Virus record (IMG/VR): IMGVR_UViG_3300045921_000463
Span: 16,457 to 80,456 of that record
DNA: 64,000 nt
Direction: 5' to 3' (one strand)
Origin: a virus
Shown here: piece after piece, positions 1 through 8,562 of the stretch
Layout of the letters: each line of letters opens with the position of its first letter
Position numbering within the stretch: position 1 is the stretch's first letter
Translations under genes and position numbers: made by a program
Notes under the pieces: generated by a model
What the model was told of the DNA's origin: nothing
The model's input: the letters and a program-made list of their open reading frames with translations, nothing else
Databases searched by the model: none

Positions 1-195
1 AACCATGTAGCCGCCATTAACGGGAGTTAGTTCGGTGTAGCGTTTCCAGTGCTTTGAGGGCTTGAAGTCGAGGCCGACACGAAAAACGGTAGTCGTGCTG
101 CTTTCCTTTACCGGAAGCGCACGAAGGCTCTTGTGAGGACGCCTCAGCTTATTGGGTAACTCTGGATCGAACCACCAGAGTTTTCTATTAGGCAT
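1..195 (-). CDS. Hypothetical protein, 3' end cut by window edge
   Basis: An open frame starts at the ATG at 193-195 (minus strand) and runs off the left edge, showing 65 codons beginning MPNRKLWWFD. It is basic and aromatic-rich, with no motif I recognise. It follows the terminator hairpin at 235-262, so it may belong to a separate transcript from the replication operon upstream. No convincing ribosome-binding site precedes the start, so the start is uncertain. Confidence 0.5.
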   Translation of the reverse strand, partial: MPNRKLWWFDPELPNKLRRPHKSLRALPVKESSTTTVFRVGLDFKPSKHWKRYTELTPVNGGYMV

Positions 196-230
196 TATAC
201 GTTTTTTCAGCATTCGGCATAGCCCTGGTC

Positions 231-262
231 AAAACAAAGGGCGCGGTTGTGCGCGCCCTTTG
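231..262 (-). terminator. Rho-independent terminator
   Basis: An 11-bp perfect stem (235-245 with 252-262, sequence CAAAGGGCGCG) with a 6-nt loop is followed on the minus strand by TTTT. It closes the transcript of the gene ending at 286. Palindrome 261-276 abuts it. Confidence 0.8.
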
Positions 263-276
263 TAACCGGTTATAGC
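261..276. repeat. Dispersed palindrome, site 1
   Basis: TAAC-2 bp-GTTA. Between the gene ending at 286 and the terminator hairpin. Confidence 0.8.
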
Positions 277-285
277 AGAACCGTA

Positions 286-1422
286 TCAGGCCGCATCTTT
301 TTCGGCTTTGACGATCTTTGCAGTAATCCGCTTCTGCTTGGTGGCGGAAGCCACGTGTTCTTCGGCCCACGCCATGATGATTCGAGCAAGGGCTTCTGCA
401 TCCGATTCGACGCCGTAGAGCTTCTTGGCTTCTGCAAGCGCCAACTGCACAGCAGTTGCGTTTTCCTCGACCAGCTTGAAGTTGAGCGTGATCGTCTTGA
501 TCGCATTGCGACCGCCAGTGCGCTGCGCAACAGCACCGCTAGGAGTCCTGCCCGATTCGTCAACGTACTTGGTGACGAGAGAGGTCTTGAGTTCCTCGCG
601 CGTCATGTTGCGGGCATCCTCAATGAGGTTTTCATAGTTGTCCTCGGTCACGTAACGCTGAATTTCACGGACCTTGGACCAGCCGATGTCGGACAGCTTG
701 GACGGATCGAAGTTAGGGATCGCTGCAAACGTGGCGTACATCCGCGCAAGGTCGCCGCCTTTCGCTCCGCTGAAACCGAATTCGGCTTGGCAGAAGTCGT
801 CCCACGCCGTTTCGCCTTCGTACTGGCCGCCATTCTCCTTGAGGTAGATGCCCTCGCGTTTGATGCGAGCCAGCAGACCACCGAGGTAGAAGAACGACTG
901 CTCGATCTTGCCGAAGGTTGTCTCGGCAGCGGCGAGAAGATCGCCATTCGCCTGCTGGATGATGTCTTCCAGTTCGCCAACCGAAGGAATCGGCAGATAG
1001 TTGTCGTTCGCTTCTGCAAGCGCACGGCCCGTCAAAGCCTGCACTTCCTGAACGGCAAGTTCCTGACCGTCGATGTTTTCATCGTCGGGATTTTCGAGGA
1101 ACGCCACATAATCGGCAGCCCGGATGCACTCGTACTTCGGAGGCGAATCCTCGGTAGCCTCGTGCACTGCAACGATGACGAGAGTATCGCCTTTCTCGAA
1201 AATGCGATCCTCGTCCGGCGTTTCGTTGACATAGCCGGTAAACTTGACAAAGGTGTTTGCCGGAAGAATGACGATTTCCGAAACCTCTTTTGAAGTTTTT
1301 TCTTTCGCCGCAGTCGCTTTCTTGGCGCGCTGCTTGGTGGCGGTGTCGGAGGCAGCTTTTTCCTTGCTGCCAGCTTTACGAGTGGTGTCCTTGGGAATGA
1401 CCTTGGGTTTGCGTGTTGCCAT
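286..1422 (-). CDS. Hypothetical protein with Lys/Ala-rich N-terminus
   Basis: 378 aa. Residues 1-45 are Lys/Ala/Thr-rich and probably disordered or nucleic-acid binding. The middle (about 165-260) is a helical region where an enzyme-like LGGLLARIK helix is followed by GETAWDDFCQ and FGFSGAKGGDLARMY; this layout resembles phage DUF3102-type proteins, but the match is weak. It is the last gene of the replication/recombination operon, followed by a terminator. The start has AAAGGA 8 nt upstream. Function unknown; a nucleic-acid-binding role is only a guess from its place and charge. Confidence 0.75.
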   Translation of the reverse strand: MATRKPKVIPKDTTRKAGSKEKAASDTATKQRAKKATAAKEKTSKEVSEIVILPANTFVKFTGYVNETPDEDRIFEKGDTLVIVAVHEATEDSPPKYECIRAADYVAFLENPDDENIDGQELAVQEVQALTGRALAEANDNYLPIPSVGELEDIIQQANGDLLAAAETTFGKIEQSFFYLGGLLARIKREGIYLKENGGQYEGETAWDDFCQAEFGFSGAKGGDLARMYATFAAIPNFDPSKLSDIGWSKVREIQRYVTEDNYENLIEDARNMTREELKTSLVTKYVDESGRTPSGAVAQRTGGRNAIKTITLNFKLVEENATAVQLALAEAKKLYGVESDAEALARIIMAWAEEHVASATKQKRITAKIVKAEKDAA

Positions 1423-1495
1423 TTCCGTATCCTTTCGCGGTATAGGCAGCGGTTAGCAGGTAGTGGCCGTGAGTATATGAATCGGTATCTTGTTG

Positions 1496-2113
1496 TCAAG
1501 CGAATTGCGCAGCTTTGTCGAGAAAAGTGAAATCCCTTGGATTGGTTCGGCGAAAATCGACCGAGAGCTTCTCCCCGCGAACAAAAGCCGCGCAAAGTCT
1601 GGCTGCGTGAAAGGCGTCGGCTTCATCGTCATTTTTGGTTGTAAAGCCAAACCGCTGTGCAGCAAGGATTTTTAGCTGCTTTCCATTATAGCCGCGAGGA
1701 ACGCGACCGTATCCTGTCGCGGCCTTGATAAGACCGTTTGGACTAACGGTCATGTAGGGAATTCTTAAACCATTACGCAAACTTCGCTTGACGATACCGA
1801 CAAGTTCTGCCCGAACAAGAATCTTGCCTGCGAATCGCCCGACGGGGCCATAGTCTTCGATACAAGCGGCTATAACGGGGTATTGCGGATTGGAAAGGTC
1901 GGCAACGATGGTATCCACTACCGAATCTATACGACTTGTGTCGGCAGTATTTTTGGATGTGGTCGTTATGTGATAGTGAAAATCAGGATGACTTTCGTCC
2001 GGTTTCAAGGACATGAGATACACGCCAGTAGAGGTAAGGGATATGTCCAGCCCTACGACATAGGGATAATCTTTTTCGAGCGCCGCCCGAAACAACTTGT
2101 CACAACTGAGCAT
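1496..2113 (-). CDS. RuvC-like Holliday junction resolvase
   Basis: 205 aa. RNase H-fold nuclease of the RuvC type: first acidic motif VGLDISLTSTGV near residue 20, second ACIEDYG near residue 83, and a C-terminal NDDEADAFHAA motif supplying the last metal ligands. It would cut branched recombination or replication intermediates in phage DNA before packaging. The start at 2113 is chosen because AAGGA lies 7 nt upstream; it overlaps the end of the upstream nuclease gene by 61 nt. It follows two other nucleases and RecA, a recombination cluster. A RuvC-fold protein of other function is possible. Confidence 0.72.
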   Translation of the reverse strand: MLSCDKLFRAALEKDYPYVVGLDISLTSTGVYLMSLKPDESHPDFHYHITTTSKNTADTSRIDSVVDTIVADLSNPQYPVIAACIEDYGPVGRFAGKILVRAELVGIVKRSLRNGLRIPYMTVSPNGLIKAATGYGRVPRGYNGKQLKILAAQRFGFTTKNDDEADAFHAARLCAAFVRGEKLSVDFRRTNPRDFTFLDKAAQFA

Positions 2114-2943
2114 CTTGCTGTCCTTGTATCCTTTACGCCTTTGCATACCCTGTGCGGCAGCAGCCCGTTTTCTATACCAGCAACAACAGACCTGCAACGC
2201 TCTATTAAAGGCTGTATTCTTTTGGCTGGAAGGACCGCAGCTTCCAGTTCCTTGAACGGCAATTCGCTGTACATTCTTGAAACACTGCGGTCGATATATA
2301 TGAACCTTACAAAATCGGCAGCATCGTAGCCGAGCTTTTTCAGAATGTAATAGTATAAGCTTGCCTGAACATGGTGATCGCCAAGAGGTGCTTTCATGTC
2401 GGAAAAAACAATATCCTGACGATCTATGGTCTTTATTTCATAAATGATGATCTTGCCGTTGTCCATGCGAAACAACAAATCAGGATGCCCCACGAGTCTT
2501 ATATCTTCTACGCGAAGATCGACTTCACGATAACACATGTTGCTTTTTTCAGCGCCGCATTTTTCGCAGGCTGCCGGTCTGTAGCAAAAACTGTACCTAT
2601 GCCCACACTTCTGACATTCCCAATCACCCCATACAAGATGACCGTATTCGACCGACGTTTCCATGAATCTCTTTATGACTACATGATCGCCTATCAGGTT
2701 TCCAGTATCCCAGAGCAGTCGCATCTTGGGGGGTACCGTACCTGTCGGAGCTACTCTGCGCTCAAAGTACCTCAGCACAAACTCCCTTGCACAGAACTTG
2801 TCCGCCGTTCCGTTTTTCAGAAGATCGGAAACATGGACATAAGGCATACCCCTGCCGGTGTTGTTTGTTCTTCCGTATACAACAGTGGGAGCATTCAACA
2901 AGGCAGCAACCGAACCTAGCGGCAGTTCATTGACCGGCATCAT
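2053..2943 (-). CDS. PD-(D/E)XK nuclease of the Cas4/RecB type with zinc finger
   Basis: 296 aa. The nuclease core is visible as GHPDLL then IIIYEIKT, the D...E-x-K metal site, followed by HHVQASLYYYIL, the Q-A-x3-Y motif of RecB/Cas4 nucleases. A CxxC...CxxC zinc ribbon (CQKCG, CEKCG) lies before it near residues 110-135. Near the C-terminus Cys residues (RVCKGV, ARCSVVTSC) may form the iron-sulfur site of Cas4-like enzymes, although spacing is not typical. A role in DNA end resection with the neighbouring RecA is likely. Two ATGs start the frame (MM); AAGG lies upstream. It overlaps the upstream gene by 17 nt. Confidence 0.7.
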   Translation of the reverse strand: MMPVNELPLGSVAALLNAPTVVYGRTNNTGRGMPYVHVSDLLKNGTADKFCAREFVLRYFERRVAPTGTVPPKMRLLWDTGNLIGDHVVIKRFMETSVEYGHLVWGDWECQKCGHRYSFCYRPAACEKCGAEKSNMCYREVDLRVEDIRLVGHPDLLFRMDNGKIIIYEIKTIDRQDIVFSDMKAPLGDHHVQASLYYYILKKLGYDAADFVRFIYIDRSVSRMYSELPFKELEAAVLPAKRIQPLIERCRSVVAGIENGLLPHRVCKGVKDTRTARCSVVTSCFGRRSKKIIPMS

Positions 2944-3304
2944 TCAACAACCTTACCAGATCGTTTACGGGTATGCACGCCACTTCACCTTCGCTCTTTC
3001 CGGTTTGTCTGTCTATGAACTCGATAACAATAGCAGGAACCTCATTGCAGGCCAAGCCTGCATTTACAATCTTGTCAATCATTTCACGAGTAACAGAAAA
3101 GGATTTGCGTGAAGTCGTCTTGTGTTCGATGCGAACAATGCCAACTTTTCTCACATCGCCTTTTTCGATCTTGTTTCCGCTTCCGTTCACTTTTCTGCCA
3201 CCAATGCGAACCGCAAGTTTCTTTTCATTGTTTTTGGATTGCCAATAGGACTTGGGTTGAGACGCCTTGCGTTCAAGTCTTTTGATAAGCGGATTCTTGT
3301 TCAT
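2927..3304 (-). CDS. Small PD-(D/E)XK protein, possible Holliday-junction-type nuclease
   Basis: 125 aa, basic at the N-terminus. The order SGNKIEKGDV, then IVRIEHKTT, then KSFSV fits a minimal PD-(D/E)XK fold: D of KGDV, E-x-K of EHK and a following Lys/Ser strand. This resembles small phage nucleases and archaeal Hjc-type resolvases. The remainder is a short alpha/beta tail. Its ATG overlaps the recA stop (ATGA), so translation is probably coupled. Assignment to a resolvase rather than another nuclease is inference. Confidence 0.6.
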   Translation of the reverse strand: MNKNPLIKRLERKASQPKSYWQSKNNEKKLAVRIGGRKVNGSGNKIEKGDVRKVGIVRIEHKTTSRKSFSVTREMIDKIVNAGLACNEVPAIVIEFIDRQTGKSEGEVACIPVNDLVRLLNDAGQ

Positions 3305-4467
3305 TCCAAATTCCAGCGGCGGCGGTAGGCGTCTACGATATTGCTAATAACGCGGTTATAGACGGTCTGGTTTTCGATTGCCCATTCGGTAAGCTGCCCT
3401 GAGCCTCTGAATTTGGTCGAAACGCCGTCAATGCTAAAAGCCGATGGGGAGCCGTGAATTACTCCTACCTTGAGCCCCGAGCTTACAACTGCCTTTGCTT
3501 GATCTACCCAACCCTCTAGCATACCGCTGTGTGGTGCACGAACAAGTCTGAACATGCCCTCTCTCAAGGGACCGCCTGTCTTGTTTTTTGTAATCTTGAT
3601 CATATGTTCGTTATACAAAACGATGTCGTCGCCAACATCGTCCTTTCCGAAATGCTCCTTGTTCTTGATTTCGAGTTGCTGCGACATGAAAAACTCGATT
3701 GCCTTGCCACCCGGCAATGTTCTTGGGTCTCCAAACACAAGGCCGATTTTCATTCGAAACTGATTCAAGCACATATGGTGCACAAGATGATCACGCTTTC
3801 GTTCAGAAAGCAGTGCGTTCTGTGCCTTTCGCACATATTTGCCGATAAGCCTTGCCTGCAAGCCCATGAATTCCTGCATTGCGCTTTCTTCGATTTCCTT
3901 CATGGGAACGAGCGCCGCGATGGAATCCGTGACAACCATTGAAACTTCCTTGGCGCGGATCACACCATCACATATGTCGATTGCGTGTTCGCCGGATTCT
4001 GGTTCTGCAATAACTATACGAGAAAGATCGCACCCGAGTTTGCGTGCCCATGCCTTATCGAAAGTTCCCTCGGCATCTATAATTACAACAGCACTGTCTG
4101 GGTATTTGCGTTGAACACTTGCAATGCACAGACATGCCGTGGTTGACTTACCGGCGGAACGCTCGCCATAGACCATTGAGGCACGGCCCATGCTGAATCC
4201 GCCACCCAAGGTCAGATCAAGCGCAAGCACGCCTGTTTCGAGACGTGGTGCTGTGAATTTCTTTGAATTCGCAATATGGAACGCTTCGCCGTAATCACCG
4301 GAATCCGTTATCTTTCGAACAAGTATTGCAAGTTCGGAGTCTGGTTTCTGCAAAATGGTTTCCGTCGGTATTTCTCGTTTCTTTACACGAGAGCTTGACA
4401 CGGCAGAGGGGGCATCGCTGCCCCCTCCTGAATTCGCGGACATTGTATTTCGCCGCTTTATTGCCAT
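3301..4467 (-). CDS. RecA-type recombinase
   Basis: 388 aa. RecA/UvsX-family strand-exchange ATPase: Walker A GERSAGKST at about 101-109, a DAEGTFD segment near 130, Walker B MVVTDSIAAL near 177, and LPGGKAIEFF, the conserved RecA region after the L2 loop. It would load on single-stranded DNA for repair and recombination-dependent replication. The N-terminal 35 residues are low-complexity. The start codon lies inside palindrome 4465-4478, which also holds the upstream gene's TAA stop; GAGGA lies 10 nt upstream. A second start (residue 9) is possible. Another palindrome lies inside the gene at 3346-3361. Confidence 0.88.
   Translation of the reverse strand: MAIKRRNTMSANSGGGSDAPSAVSSSRVKKREIPTETILQKPDSELAILVRKITDSGDYGEAFHIANSKKFTAPRLETGVLALDLTLGGGFSMGRASMVYGERSAGKSTTACLCIASVQRKYPDSAVVIIDAEGTFDKAWARKLGCDLSRIVIAEPESGEHAIDICDGVIRAKEVSMVVTDSIAALVPMKEIEESAMQEFMGLQARLIGKYVRKAQNALLSERKRDHLVHHMCLNQFRMKIGLVFGDPRTLPGGKAIEFFMSQQLEIKNKEHFGKDDVGDDIVLYNEHMIKITKNKTGGPLREGMFRLVRAPHSGMLEGWVDQAKAVVSSGLKVGVIHGSPSAFSIDGVSTKFRGSGQLTEWAIENQTVYNRVISNIVDAYRRRWNLE
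3346..3361. repeat. Dispersed palindrome, site 2
   Basis: TAAC-3 bp-GTTA. Inside the recA 3' end. Confidence 0.78.
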
Positions 4468-4478
4468 AACAGGTTATT
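4465..4478. repeat. Dispersed palindrome, site 3
   Basis: TAAC-2 bp-GTTA. Contains the recA ATG and the TAA stop of the gene before it. Confidence 0.8.
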
Positions 4479-5271
4479 CCTCGCTGGCTTCTTCCTGAAA
4501 TTTCAGAATGGCATTGATGTAGGCTGTTTTCTTTGCCTTAAGGTCAGCGCCCTTTTTCATGGTAACTTCGACTTCCCACGCTTCGGCAATTTCTTGAAGT
4601 TCGGAAAGTTTCATCCCCTTAAGTTCTTCCTCGGTGTAAGGCTCGTCTTGCTCGTCGTCGGACTCGTCGTCGGATTCCTCATCTTCGGATTCCTCATCTT
4701 CGGATTCCTCATCTTCGGATTCCTCGTCTTCGGATTCCTCATCTTCGGATTCCTCGTCTTCGGACTCGTCGTCTTCGAACAACGCCGCGAGAACAGCTTC
4801 TCGCAGTTCCTTGATGCCAAGTTTCGAGTCCACATCAAGATCGTATTCCTTGATGAGTGCACGAAGTTCCGGCGCTTTCATTGCGGCAACGTCATCGTAG
4901 GTGAGTTCGTCCGACTCTTCGGATTCCTCGGAATCGTCCGATTCGTCGGCATCTTCGGCATGGGCCTTTGCCTTGGTTTCTTCCAGTTTCTTGCCAAAGT
5001 CGGTTTCGATTTCGGCTTTCCCCTCATCGGGATCGGAATAGGAATCGAAAACAGAACCGGCAACCGAAGTGATGCGAGCCGTCAACCAATCGCTGATCGC
5101 AGCGTCGAGTTTGGTCTTGTATTCGTCTGCCTGATCAACAGGAACGTTATGAAATTCCTGTCCGACAGACACAAAAACCTCGTCTCCGACTTCGGAACGC
5201 TGTTTTACCGACACGGTTTGCTTGATCACCGTGAAAACCGGCACGGTAGCCTTGTCGTTCGTAATGGTCAT
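4474..5271 (-). CDS. Acidic repeat protein with SAP/HeH-like motifs
   Basis: 265 aa. The N-terminal 110 residues form an unassigned domain. A Ser/Asp/Glu linker follows, then two short helix-extension-helix stretches of the SAP/HeH kind (AMKAPELRALIKEYDLD and GMKLSELQEIAEAWEVE), separated by about nine copies of ESEDE/ESEDD. SAP/HeH motifs are commonly DNA-binding; the acidic block may mimic DNA or be a flexible spacer. Start 5271 gives an ATGA overlap with the upstream stop and AGGG 10 nt upstream; in-frame ATGs at 5334 and 5352 would add 21-27 residues. Lies directly before recA. Function unknown. Confidence 0.72.
   Translation of the reverse strand: MTITNDKATVPVFTVIKQTVSVKQRSEVGDEVFVSVGQEFHNVPVDQADEYKTKLDAAISDWLTARITSVAGSVFDSYSDPDEGKAEIETDFGKKLEETKAKAHAEDADESDDSEESEESDELTYDDVAAMKAPELRALIKEYDLDVDSKLGIKELREAVLAALFEDDESEDEESEDEESEDEESEDEESEDEESEDEESDDESDDEQDEPYTEEELKGMKLSELQEIAEAWEVEVTMKKGADLKAKKTAYINAILKFQEEASEE
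4650..4785 (-). repeat. 15-bp tandem repeat encoding (ESEDE)n
   Basis: The plus strand reads TCCTCATCTTCGGAT and close variants in tandem. The 15-bp unit keeps the reading frame, so copy number can change without breaking the gene. Confidence 0.85.
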
Positions 5272-5894
5272 TTGCGCATCACCCTCACTGGTCTTTTGAA
5301 TTTGGGGCGGTCGCCCTGCTTTCCTGATAGCCATTGTGCTGTAGTCTCCCATTGCTGACGAAGTTGACGGATTGTACTGTAAAGCTTTTCCTTCGTATCG
5401 AAGTGGTCTTTTCTGTAGTAGGCGAAACGTCGTTTGTGGTCGCCGATGATTGTAAGGATAGCCCGAACTTCTTCAAGATGATAGACAAGCAACTCTTTCT
5501 TGCTGATTCTTGTAAGAAGCACAGGTGACGGAATGATGGCGTCATCGCCCGAAGTCTGTCGCCAGAACGTCTGCAAACTCACTTGCAGCAGTTCTGCAAC
5601 CTTTGTCTTTGTAAAGCACGGAGCCTTGAATACCCGTCCTTTATATTCGACTTCCATGATTTCAGCCATGGTCGCAAAATAGCTAAGCGACCGCATCGGA
5701 TTGACGATTTCGAAATCCTTTGCCTTTTTCTTGCGATAATAGGCTCGCTGGTTTTCTAGGTGTTTCTGGCGAAACTCTGGATCAGTCCGGTAGCGTTCCG
5801 TACTACGATTTACGCCAATGGATTTTGCCTTTTTTTCTGTATTCTTGGACAACCGCTTGATAGCTTTTTTCGGCGGTTTGCGAATATTACGCAT
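5268..5894 (-). CDS. Hypothetical protein with helix-turn-helix segment
   Basis: 208 aa. Residues 1-60 are very basic (KKAIKRLSK, KKKAKDF). A central segment, FTKTKVAELLQVSLQTFWRQ, reads as a MerR/excisionase-like helix-turn-helix, and is followed by a mixed region with LEEVRAILTII. The C-terminus is again basic. A DNA-binding role is likely but the target is unknown. Start 5894 is preceded by GGAG at 9 nt and overlaps the end of the helicase gene by 8 nt. Confidence 0.68.
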   Translation of the reverse strand: MRNIRKPPKKAIKRLSKNTEKKAKSIGVNRSTERYRTDPEFRQKHLENQRAYYRKKKAKDFEIVNPMRSLSYFATMAEIMEVEYKGRVFKAPCFTKTKVAELLQVSLQTFWRQTSGDDAIIPSPVLLTRISKKELLVYHLEEVRAILTIIGDHKRRFAYYRKDHFDTKEKLYSTIRQLRQQWETTAQWLSGKQGDRPKFKRPVRVMRK

Positions 5895-7563
5895 TATCCG
5901 TGCTCCTGTAAGTGCTGCCACTTATGTAAGTGATCGTTGCTTTAGCATTTAGCAGAGATTTCTCCCGAGCAGAAGCTTTTTTATCAAAAAAATGATTCAT
6001 TGCTTGAGCGATCTTGATTTGCTTGTCCCAATCGGATGAAAAGCCCTTTCTAGGTGGCATAACGAAACGATCATGAATCGCATACCATTCCGGTTGAGGC
6101 TTGTAAAAACCGTCTGCGCTGCGCAGGGTTCGCCCAAGGGGCTGTGTTATGTTTCCATATGGTGTAGCTTCAACGCCCATGTCGATTCTCGGATAGTCCA
6201 CGCCTTTGGCGAATATTTTATAGGTAGCCAGTATAATATTGCAAAAATTTGCGATAGTGTCAAGAGCTTCCTGAGAAGCCTTTACTGTATTGCGAACGAC
6301 AGAGAAAGAGACGGGCATTCCTTGTCTCAGATTTTTTTTAAGGGCGAAAGGCAGAATGTCGGCGATGTCCTTGTAGTCGCCGCTATCGAGCAACATGGCT
6401 ATTCTGTTAGCTTCTGCGTTCGTAACCGCAAGATCGAGACGCTGCTGTGTCTTTCCATAGCTGTACGAGACCGTGAAGGTTTGAGCGTCATATTCGGCAA
6501 CATGCAAACCTACGCGATCTGGCTCAACGCCCATCGACAACAAGATATGCTGAATGGCTTGAAGTTGCGCAACCCTGTCTGACAATACCAGACACACACG
6601 GTTTCGCTTGTAACCGTGTTCGAATATGATGTTCGCCACGAGTTTGTTACGTCTTTTGTCGCTTGCCAGCGAATTGATCAACGTCCCGTCGCTGTAAACG
6701 TTGTACAAGGTATCTAGACGGTTTCTGACGATAAACGCCTTGGGCTTTAGAACTTCCTGTCTGGATACGACAGCCGGGGTTCCCAGATAATCGTTTACAA
6801 GTGTGCCGAACCGGCCCTTCTTGTTGGTTGCTGTCATTCCCACAAGCACTCTGGCCTTGAACATGCCGAGCGCCTTGTGGTAGCGGCTGCCGAAAATCTG
6901 AACCTCATCGTATACGACAAGGCCGAAATGACTATACAAACCTTCTGGATATTTTCTGGACATCAGGGATTGAACCATGGCGATGCAGAACGGCTTGTCG
7001 TTATAGTTGCATGAATCCTGTTGTATGCGACCTACGTTTCTGCTGGTCCATTCCCTTCCGAAGAACTTGGTGAAGTTGCGAAGAAAGCCAGCCGCGATCT
7101 TGTTGCTGTCAACGACTATGAGGGTCGGCGTATCCAGCATTATGCCGAGGTTGATAGCGGCTAGACTTTTGCCCGAACCGGTCTGCGCGTTAGCCAATAT
7201 CTGCCTAGGTCCGCGTTCTCTTGCCTGGATATGTATACCACGAAAGAAGGTTGACTGCGCGTTGTCACGCGGAGGTATCGGCTTGATGTCCATGTTGGCG
7301 CGAGGAAACACTGTCCTGTCATCAAAGAAAGACACTCCAAACCTGTTGAACGCCCAAGATCGGGGAACACCCACGTAATCGCCTTTGTAAACAAAGGCAC
7401 GAAGGACTACTGTTTCTTGTTCCTTGTGTCCCCATATTGCTCTGTACTCAGCGGAAGTTCTGACTATATCAGGAATGCTTTGTCTGTATGTCAATTCGGA
7501 ACGCATACCCTTGGTAAAGGATAGGCGCGGAATGAATGCAAGGTTTGAAACACGGGCTTTCAT
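5887..7563 (-). CDS. SF2 helicase, UvsW/RecG-like
   Basis: 558 aa. Superfamily 2 DNA helicase: Walker A QTGSGKS at about 127-133, DEVQ box near 219 in place of DEAD/DEAH, motif III MTATN near 242, and a C-terminal RecA lobe ending in a GRTLRSADG region that fits motif VI. Residues 1-110 form an unassigned N-terminal domain. It is likely to remodel branched DNA or act in recombination-dependent replication like T4 UvsW. Start 7563 has GAAGG about 7 nt upstream. Confidence 0.8.
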   Translation of the reverse strand: MKARVSNLAFIPRLSFTKGMRSELTYRQSIPDIVRTSAEYRAIWGHKEQETVVLRAFVYKGDYVGVPRSWAFNRFGVSFFDDRTVFPRANMDIKPIPPRDNAQSTFFRGIHIQARERGPRQILANAQTGSGKSLAAINLGIMLDTPTLIVVDSNKIAAGFLRNFTKFFGREWTSRNVGRIQQDSCNYNDKPFCIAMVQSLMSRKYPEGLYSHFGLVVYDEVQIFGSRYHKALGMFKARVLVGMTATNKKGRFGTLVNDYLGTPAVVSRQEVLKPKAFIVRNRLDTLYNVYSDGTLINSLASDKRRNKLVANIIFEHGYKRNRVCLVLSDRVAQLQAIQHILLSMGVEPDRVGLHVAEYDAQTFTVSYSYGKTQQRLDLAVTNAEANRIAMLLDSGDYKDIADILPFALKKNLRQGMPVSFSVVRNTVKASQEALDTIANFCNIILATYKIFAKGVDYPRIDMGVEATPYGNITQPLGRTLRSADGFYKPQPEWYAIHDRFVMPPRKGFSSDWDKQIKIAQAMNHFFDKKASAREKSLLNAKATITYISGSTYRSTDNA

Positions 7564-7581
7564 TTACAGCCTTCGAAGATT

Positions 7582-7605
7582 GCAGCGGCGCACATACGCC
7601 GCTGC
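7582..7605 (-). terminator. Intergenic hairpin, possible terminator or mRNA 3' end
   Basis: A perfect 9-bp stem GCAGCGGCG (7582-7590 with 7597-7605) and 6-nt loop. There is no T-run after it on the minus strand, so it may stabilise mRNA ends rather than terminate. A palindrome (7606-7621) abuts it. Confidence 0.5.
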
Positions 7606-7621
7606 TGTAACGCTGTTATAG
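7606..7621. repeat. Dispersed palindrome, site 4
   Basis: TAAC-3 bp-GTTA. Between SSB-like stop and hairpin. Confidence 0.8.
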
Positions 7622-7624
7622 GGC

Positions 7625-8446
7625 TTAGCCCCAATTTATACCGTCTTCCTCGTCGTCGAAACCGCCGGACTGTTCGGCAAGAAGCTTGTTGCCGCCGTAC
7701 CTTTCGATCAATTCCTGTGCAGTCGGCGTCGGGAAAATCTTGAAGTAGTCCGGCGGGCTCAGAAGTTCCTGCTTGCCGCGAACGAGTTTTTGAATCGTTT
7801 CTTCGGAAACCAGCCTATCCTTGAATTCGATGTCCTCGCCGATTGATGCTTCCTTTGCACCATGACGACGATGAATCGCAACAAGGCCACGGAAAGTTCC
7901 GTGCTTCTTCCATTGCCTTTCGAACTTGGCAATGTTTCTGGACTTGATCGGGATCAGTTTCTTGCTCAATTTGACGAGCTGACCTTCACGGTTTCGATAA
8001 GGTCTCTTGTCTAGAGCCGTGAGCATGAGCGTGTAGGTTCCTTCCTTGCCGAGCATCTTGCACAGCGGGCAGATTTCGCCTGTGTCCGCAATACATACCT
8101 CATCGTCGAAACCGCCGCGCGGATTCTTGATCGTGTGAAGTCGCACAAAGAAAGGTTGCTGGTCCAGATACAGCAATTCTACCGTGTTGTTGCCCTTGCT
8201 GATGTCTCCTTGTGTAATACGAAACGCGAAAGGCTTTTCTCTGCGCCGTTCGTATTCTTCCTGCTGACGTTTTTGCTGACGATTTGCAATGGCAAAACCG
8301 GCCTCGCCTGTGATTGCTGCCGACTTTGCCTTGCTGGTTTCGTCTTCGATAAGAGTGGAGATATGGCTTGCTCTGGAAGACGGTTTGGTAGCGGAGGTTT
8401 CGACTCTCTTGGGCTTTTGCGATTTTACGGGTCTCTTGATTACCAT
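7625..8446 (-). CDS. Putative single-stranded DNA-binding protein
   Basis: 273 aa. It has a basic N-terminus, a central region with a Cys cluster (CIADTGEICPLCKML) that could bind zinc as in T4 gp32-type proteins, several aromatic/basic strands, and an acidic C-terminal tail (GGFDDEEDGINWG) typical of phage SSBs that recruit partners. It lies between primase and helicase. The ATG at 8446 is chosen because GAAAGG lies 8 nt upstream; a longer frame to 8548 lacks support. The family call rests on architecture, not a clear sequence match. Confidence 0.6.
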   Translation of the reverse strand: MVIKRPVKSQKPKRVETSATKPSSRASHISTLIEDETSKAKSAAITGEAGFAIANRQQKRQQEEYERRREKPFAFRITQGDISKGNNTVELLYLDQQPFFVRLHTIKNPRGGFDDEVCIADTGEICPLCKMLGKEGTYTLMLTALDKRPYRNREGQLVKLSKKLIPIKSRNIAKFERQWKKHGTFRGLVAIHRRHGAKEASIGEDIEFKDRLVSEETIQKLVRGKQELLSPPDYFKIFPTPTAQELIERYGGNKLLAEQSGGFDDEEDGINWG

Positions 8447-8562
8447 GCTTCTGGCCTTTCGACGATTTTGGTTCCAGCGGGTTTGTGCGTTTGCAGCTTG
8501 TCCATGTGTGGACGAGGATAAATTAGCATGTCGAATAATGTATGTCAAAGATTTTTTGCTTC

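Noticed and set aside
194-199. TATAAT as a promoter for the left-edge gene
   Set aside because: It overlaps the start codon and has no -35 at a proper distance.
2053-2943. Cas4 of a CRISPR system
   Set aside because: No other cas gene or array; phages often carry RecB/Cas4-type nucleases in replication clusters.
6605-6620. TAACCGTGTT near-palindrome
   Set aside because: The right arm lacks GTTA and the flanks do not match; not counted as a site. The same holds for ATAACGGGGTATT near 1871.
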